NCBI GenBank assembly: GCA_965371445.1
Contig: CBDUYN010000064.1
Coordinates: forward strand, 1-48,553
Length of the DNA stretch: 48,553 bases
Direction of reading: 5' to 3'
From: DASWIG01 sp965371445
Lineage (GTDB): Bacteria; Acidobacteriota; Thermoanaerobaculia; Multivoradales; J023
Part shown: positions 43,976 through 48,553 of the stretch, one piece after another
How the letters are laid out: the number at the start of each line of letters is the position of its first letter
Position numbering within the stretch: position 1 is the stretch's first letter
The notes under the pieces: generated by a model
The model's database searches: none
Told to the model about the DNA's origin: nothing
What the model saw: the letters and a program-made list of their open reading frames with translations, nothing else
Program-made: the position numbers and the translations under genes

Positions 43976-45286
43976 GCGGAGGCGAGCTTCAAGTTCGAGC
44001 GGCCGTCGGTCTTCACCTTCCGCACGCCGATCGAGGTCGAGCTCTACAGCGACGACCTGGCGGATCTGCACGAGGCGAGCGGGGCTCTGCTCGCCTCGGT
44101 GGCCGAGGTGCCCGGAGTGGTCGACCTCAAGACTTCGGCGGAGCTCGGCAACCCCAGCTGCACCAGCTGCTCGCGGTTGAAGGTCACTTGGAGCTCGGGC
44201 CTCGAGCTCTCGCAGGTCGCCGCGACTTTGCGCGGCAAGATCCAGGGCGACGTGGCGACGCGCCTGACCGAAGGCGACCGCGAGATCGAGGTCGTGGTGC
44301 GCTCGGTGGAGATCGGCGAGGCCTCGGTCGATTCGATCGGCGACCTGATCATCGGCCAGCGCGCCCTCAGCCGGACGGTCGTCGACTTCGTCGCGATACG
44401 TAACGCGCAGAGCGGCAGTGGCTCCCCCGGAGGTCGCGGCGGCGGTGCTTCCGACAGCGTCTTCGGTACCCCTCAGGTGGCTGGAGACACGGTGCCGATC
44501 CGCCTCAAGTCGGTGGCGACGATCGACCTCGTCGAGGGACCGACCGAGATCCGTCGCATCAACCAGAAACGGGCGGCGCTGATCTCCGGAAACCTCGTAG
44601 GACGCGACATGGGGGCCGCCGCCGCCGACCTGCGCGAAACGATCGGCACCACCACCTTGCCGCTCTCCGTCGTCCCGGCCCTCGGTGGACAGCAGGAGGA
44701 GATGGAATGCTCGCTCGAGTCGCTCTTGAAGGCGATGGGCCTCGCGATCTTCCTCGTCTACCTGGTGATGGCCTCGCAGTTCGAGTCGTTCCTGCACCCC
44801 TTCGTCATCATCTTCACCCTACCGCTGGCGGCGATCGGGGTGGTCGCGGCGCTCGCCCTGACCGCCAACACGGTGAGCGTCGTGGCTTTGATCGGCGCGG
44901 TGATGCTTGCCGGCATCGTGGTCAACAACGCGATCGTGTTGATCGACGCCGTCAACCACCTGCGCCGCGAGGAGGGCCTGTCAAAGCGCGAGGCCCTGGT
45001 GCAAGCCGGCTTGAAGCGTCTGCGGCCGATCCTGATGACCTCGGCGACGACGATCTTCGGTCTCCTGCCCATGGCGCTAGGCCTCGGCGAAGGCGCCGAG
45101 CTCCGGGCGCCGCTCGCCATCACCGTGATCGGCGGCCTCACGGTGGCGACGCTTCTGACCCTCGTCGTCATCCCGGTCGTCTATTCGCTGCTCGACCGCA
45201 AGGTCTTGGAAGCCGACCGGCGGGCCGAGACGGACGGCGTGGCGGTCACTCTGAACGGTCACGAGGCCGTCGAAGCGACGAGCTAA
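43976..45286 (+). pseudogene. RND efflux pump, 5'-truncated
   Basis: About 436 codons cover the second half of an AcrB/HAE1-type transporter: the porter subdomains (FRTPIEVELYSDDL, QVAATLRGKIQGDVATR), then TM7-12 (FLVYLVMASQFESFLHP, GIVVNNAIVLIDAVNHLR, LRPILMTSATTIFGLLPMAL) to the stop. The first 600 or so residues are missing; the break abuts a Uma2 fragment. A 41-bp segment (44156-44196) is inverted. Another RND gene starts 15 bp downstream, so the pair was once a two-pump operon. Confidence 0.85.
44156..44196. other. 41-bp micro-inversion inside the RND gene
   Basis: As it stands the frame reads GNP-SCTSCSRLKVTWSS-GLELSQ. Reverse-complementing exactly these 41 bases gives GNP-ELQVTFNREQLVQL-GLELSQ, which is the normal RND sequence, in frame. 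CCC (44153-44155) and GGG (44197-44199) flank the segment as a 3-bp inverted repeat. Confidence 0.88.
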
Positions 45287-45301
45287 AAAGGAGAACGCCA
45301 G

Positions 45302-48300
45302 ATGAACCTGCCGCGTCTCGCAGTCAAGCGCCCGATCACGACGGCGATGCTTCTCCTGAGCATCCTCGTTTTCGGCGCCATCGCCGTGCAGCGCCTGCCG
45401 CTCGCTTTCCTGCCCGAGATCGACGTGCCGTTCATCGGCATCCAGATTCCCTACCCCAACGCGAATCCGCTGCAGATCGAGCGCGAGATCACGAAGCCGG
45501 TCGAAGAGATCCTGGCGACGCTCTCCGGGATCAAACGGCTGCGCTCGAACTCCGACGCCGACGGCGCCCAGATCTACCTCCTGTTCAATTGGGGCGAGGA
45601 TCTGGACATCGTCCGCATGCAGGTCTCGGAGAAGATGGACCAGATCGAGGCCGAGCTCCCCGACGGGATCGGCGAGATCCTGATCTTCTCGTTCTCGACC
45701 TCGGACATCCCGGTGGTCGAGGGGCGCATCTCCGCTGAGGGGGTGGACCTTTCGGCGAACTATGCGCTCATCGAGGCGCGGATCCTGAACCGGATCCGCC
45801 GGGTGCCGGGGGTGGCGCGGGTCGACATCGACGGCGTGGCGCCGCGGGAGATCTACATCGACCTCATCCTCGCCAAAATCCAGGAGCACGGCGTCGACGT
45901 CAGCGCTCTCATCCAGAAGCTCCGCTCCGCGTCGTCGAACCTGGTCCTGGGGGAAGTGCGCGACGAGGGCCGGCGCTTCACGGCCCGCGCCCTGGGCGAG
46001 TTCGAATCGGTGGAGGCGATGCGCGACGTGGTCATCAACGACCGGGGCATCCGGCTTCGAGACATCGCGGAGATCCGCTACGAGGAGCCGCCCTTTACCT
46101 ACGGGCGGCACCTGAACCGCAAGGACGCGATCGCCGTCACCGTCTTCAAGGAGTCGACCGCCAACACCGTCGACGTGGTAGGCGCGGTGACCGCGGTGGT
46201 CGAAAACGACATCAACACCGACCCGCTCCTTCAGGGTGTCAACTTCTTCATGTGGCAGAACCAAGCCGACATGATCGTCAGCGCGACAAACGGCCTGACC
46301 CGCGCCGGGTTGACCGGAGCGGTCTTTGCCATCTTCGTCCTCTATTTCTTTTTGCGACGGCTCTCGGCGACGCTCATCGTGTCCCTGTCGATTCCGTTCT
46401 CGATCATCGCGGCCTGCGGCGTCTTGTACTTCCTCGACAAGAACCTGAACATCCTGTCGATGATGGGCCTCATGTTGGGTGTCGGCATGCTGGTCGACAA
46501 CGCGATCGTCGTCCTGGAGTCGATCGACCGGCGCCGGCGCGAGGAGGGCGACGCGAAAGAAAGCCTCCCTCGAAGGGGCAAGCCAGGTCATGATGGCGGT
46601 CATCGCGTCGACGGCAACGACGCTCATCGTCTTCCTGCCTCTCGTGGTGGGGACGAAATCGGAGCTCTCGACGTGGCTCGGCGAGATCGGCATGACGATC
46701 TGCCTCGCTCTCGTCTGTTCGCTCTTCTCGTCGATGACGCTCATTCCGCTGGTCGCGGCCCGTTTCCTGCCCTCGGCCGAGCAGGAGGCGAGAGAAAGCC
46801 ATGGCATCCTCTACCGGGTGCTGCACGCCGCGCCCAAGGGGTCGCCGCGTTATATCGCGTGGCTTGAAGAGAAATACGTCGGCGTCCTCGCCTGGACGCT
46901 TCGCCGCCCGGTGCTGACTTTCGTCCTCCTCGTTTCCGTTGCTGCCGTCGGCCTGTTGCCGTTTTTTGCCGGCATGGTCGAGACATCGACTTTTTCCGGC
47001 GCGATCAACGATCGGCTCTTTATGCGCTACGACTTTACCGACTTCGTCTACAAGTCACGGGCCGAAGAAATCGTCAACCAGGTGGAGGATTACCTCTTCG
47101 AGCACGAAGAGGAATTCGAGTTCGAATCGGTCTACAGCTTCTATCGCTCCAACGACGCGGCGACGGTCCTCAACCTGGCGCGCATGGACATGAGCGACGA
47201 GGAGGTCAAGGAGCTCCGGGGAAAGATCCGCGACGGCATGCCCGTAATTCCGGGGGTGAAGTTCCTCTTCGAGGAAGACGAGGACCAGGGTGGCGGATCG
47301 ACTTTCTTCGCGGTCAACTTCTACGGTCAGGACGCGGGCGTCCTGGCGTCGCTCGCCGAGGAGGCGATCCGCAGGATCGAGACGATCGAAGGTGTCGCCG
47401 ACATCTCGTCCTCGCTCGGCCGTGGCCGCAAGGAGGTCGAGGTCAAAGTCGACCGGTCTCGGGCGGCGCGGCTGGGGCTCACGGCCCAGGAGGTCTCCCA
47501 GACTTTCGGTTTCACCCTCGGAGGGCTGCGCCTGCCGCGCTTCAACACCGGCGAGCGCGAGGTGGAGACCTGGTTGGCGTTGCGCATGGAGGACCGGGAG
47601 AACCTCGAGGATTTGAAAAAGCTCCAGTTCCGTTCGGTCGAAGGCCGCCCGGTGACGCTCGCTGAGGTCGCCACGTTCTCGGTGGTGGAGCGTCCGAAGA
47701 CGATCGCGCGCGAGAACCGCAAGGTCCGCGCCGCGGTGCGGGCGACCTACGAAGGAGAAGACTGGGGCGAGAAACGCAAAGAGATCGAGGGCATGATGGA
47801 CGCCTTTTCCCTTCCAGGCGGCTATTCGTGGTCGTGGAACGCGCGCATGCTGGAGCAGGACCAGGAGGGGGCGCAGATGGGGGTCAACATGCTCCTGGCG
47901 CTCGTTTTGGTCTACCTCGTGATGGCGTCGCTTTTCGAGTCGTTGGCGCAGCCCATCTCGATCCTTTTCGCGATCCTCTTCGCTCTCCCGGGGACGGCGT
48001 GGATGCTCGCCATCACGGGGACGCCTTTCAACCTGATGGCGCAGATCGGGATCCTGATCCTGATGGGCATCGTGGTCAACAATGGGATCGTCCTCCTGGA
48101 CCACGTCAACCATCTCCGCAAATCCGGCCTGTCGAACGAGGACGCGATCCTCCAGGGCGGACGCGACCGCATGCGGGCGATCTTGATGACCGCGTCGACG
48201 ACGATCATCGGCCTCGCGCCGCTCGCCCTCGGCAGCTCAAGGGCCGGCGGGCTTTTCTTCTACCCCCTGGCGCTGACGGTGATGGGCGGGCTCATGTCGT

Positions 48301-48446
48301 CGTCGGTGTTGACGCTCGTGTTCTTGCCCTACGTCAACCGCGTCATCGAGTGGGTGGCGAATTGGCTGAAGCGTCTGTGGTCGTCGTCGGGGGTGGGTCG
48401 TCCGGGGGTGAGCGTCGAGGCCGCGGAGGGTGCCGTCGCCTCGTGA
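45302..48446 (+). pseudogene. RND efflux pump (AcrB/HAE1 type) with one-base frameshift
   Basis: About 1047 codons, full length for the family, RBS AAGGAG upstream of ATG 45302. TM1 and porter domain (PRLAVKRPITTAMLLLSILV, GGA-like SNSDADGAQIYLLF), TM2-6 with the proton-relay type GVGMLVDNAIVVLESIDRR, then TM7-12 (GIVVNNGIVLLDHVNHLRKS, AILMTASTTIIGLAPLALG). The frame breaks at GCGAAAGAAAGCC (46553-46565): one A too many between GDAKE and ASLEGASQVMM. Either an assembly or sequencing error, or a real mutation. Membrane-fusion and outer-membrane partner genes are not in the window. Confidence 0.9.
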
Positions 48447-48477
48447 GGGCGTCTTGTCGTCTTCGTAGGGCAGGCTG

Positions 48478-48511
48478 TTATGCCGTGCTCGGCATAAAAG
48501 CCTTTATGCCG
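48478..48511. repeat. Two overlapping perfect palindromes
   Basis: TTATGCCG (48478-48485) pairs with CGGCATAA (48490-48497), and CGGCATAAA (48490-48498) pairs with TTTATGCCG (48503-48511), both with 4-nt loops. A further TTATGCAGAGT lies at 48521-48531. No T-run follows, so a plain terminator is less likely than a recombination site, repeat end or protein site. The remaining 48447-48553 has no gene. Confidence 0.6.
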
Positions 48512-48553
48512 AGTCCCTGATTATGCAGAGTAGCTCACCTCGGCCCTCCCATA

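Noticed and set aside
46550..46570. Programmed ribosomal frameshift in the RND pump
   Set aside because: Joining the frames needs +1, and no known +1 signal or conserved slippery site is visible; a simple indel is more likely.

Overview
The window is GC-rich (roughly two thirds G+C by eye), densely coded and almost certainly from an Acidobacteriota genome, most likely a Thermoanaerobaculia-like lineage. The indicators are an ADOP-type permease (MacB/FtsX) beside a BlaI/BlaR1-M56 pair, a GWxTD plus acidobacterial VWFA protein, a large Ser/Thr kinase-ATPase, YfhO-like and alkaline-phosphatase-superfamily proteins, and Uma2 nucleases. No tRNA, rRNA or CRISPR was seen.

Layout. 1-4400: a minus-strand run of histidine kinase, response regulator, TlpA-like thioredoxin and an exported MerB-like protein, divergent from a Cys-rich thioredoxin-fold fusion. 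The MerB-like gene carries an in-frame UGA exactly where MerB has its catalytic Cys, followed by a bacterial SECIS-like hairpin with a GGUC loop. I read it as a selenoprotein; it is the most interesting object here. 4457-9340: an NAD-dependent epimerase-like protein, a membrane phosphatase/sulfatase-like protein, a broken AlbA-type gene, a small fragment and a terminator. 9341-14598: aconitase, an AlgH-family protein, an SDR, a small helical protein and a SMUG1-type uracil-DNA glycosylase with no ordinary start codon. 14621-20163: BlaR1-like M56 protein with an Asp-rich linker and about 12 tandem 29-aa repeats, BlaI, a two-dyad operator, and the divergent ADOP permease. 20222-22424: accessory debris (AlbA-like segment, Uma2, broken toxin-antitoxin genes, duplicated DeoR-like HTH). 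22469-26042: a compact four-gene lipid operon (ferritin-like diiron protein, fatty-acyl-AMP ligase, ACP, DUF374 acyltransferase). 26183-40021: a toxin-antitoxin-like pair, kinase-ATPase, AI-2E transporter, type III polyketide synthase, sulfatase-like lipoprotein, GWxTD-VWA, Maf, and small proteins. 40003-42453: YfhO-like membrane protein carrying four in-frame 33-bp repeats related to dispersed intergenic copies. 42525-48446: a gene graveyard (fragments of five genes), then a 5'-truncated RND pump with a 41-bp micro-inversion, then a nearly intact RND pump with a one-base frameshift.

The coherent functional units are (i) the thiol/selenol redox locus at the left edge, with a two-component system and a 25-bp dyad in the divergent promoter region; (ii) the BlaI/BlaR1-ADOP regulon; and (iii) the acyl-ACP/diiron/acyltransferase operon, which looks able to make an oxidised or otherwise modified lipid.
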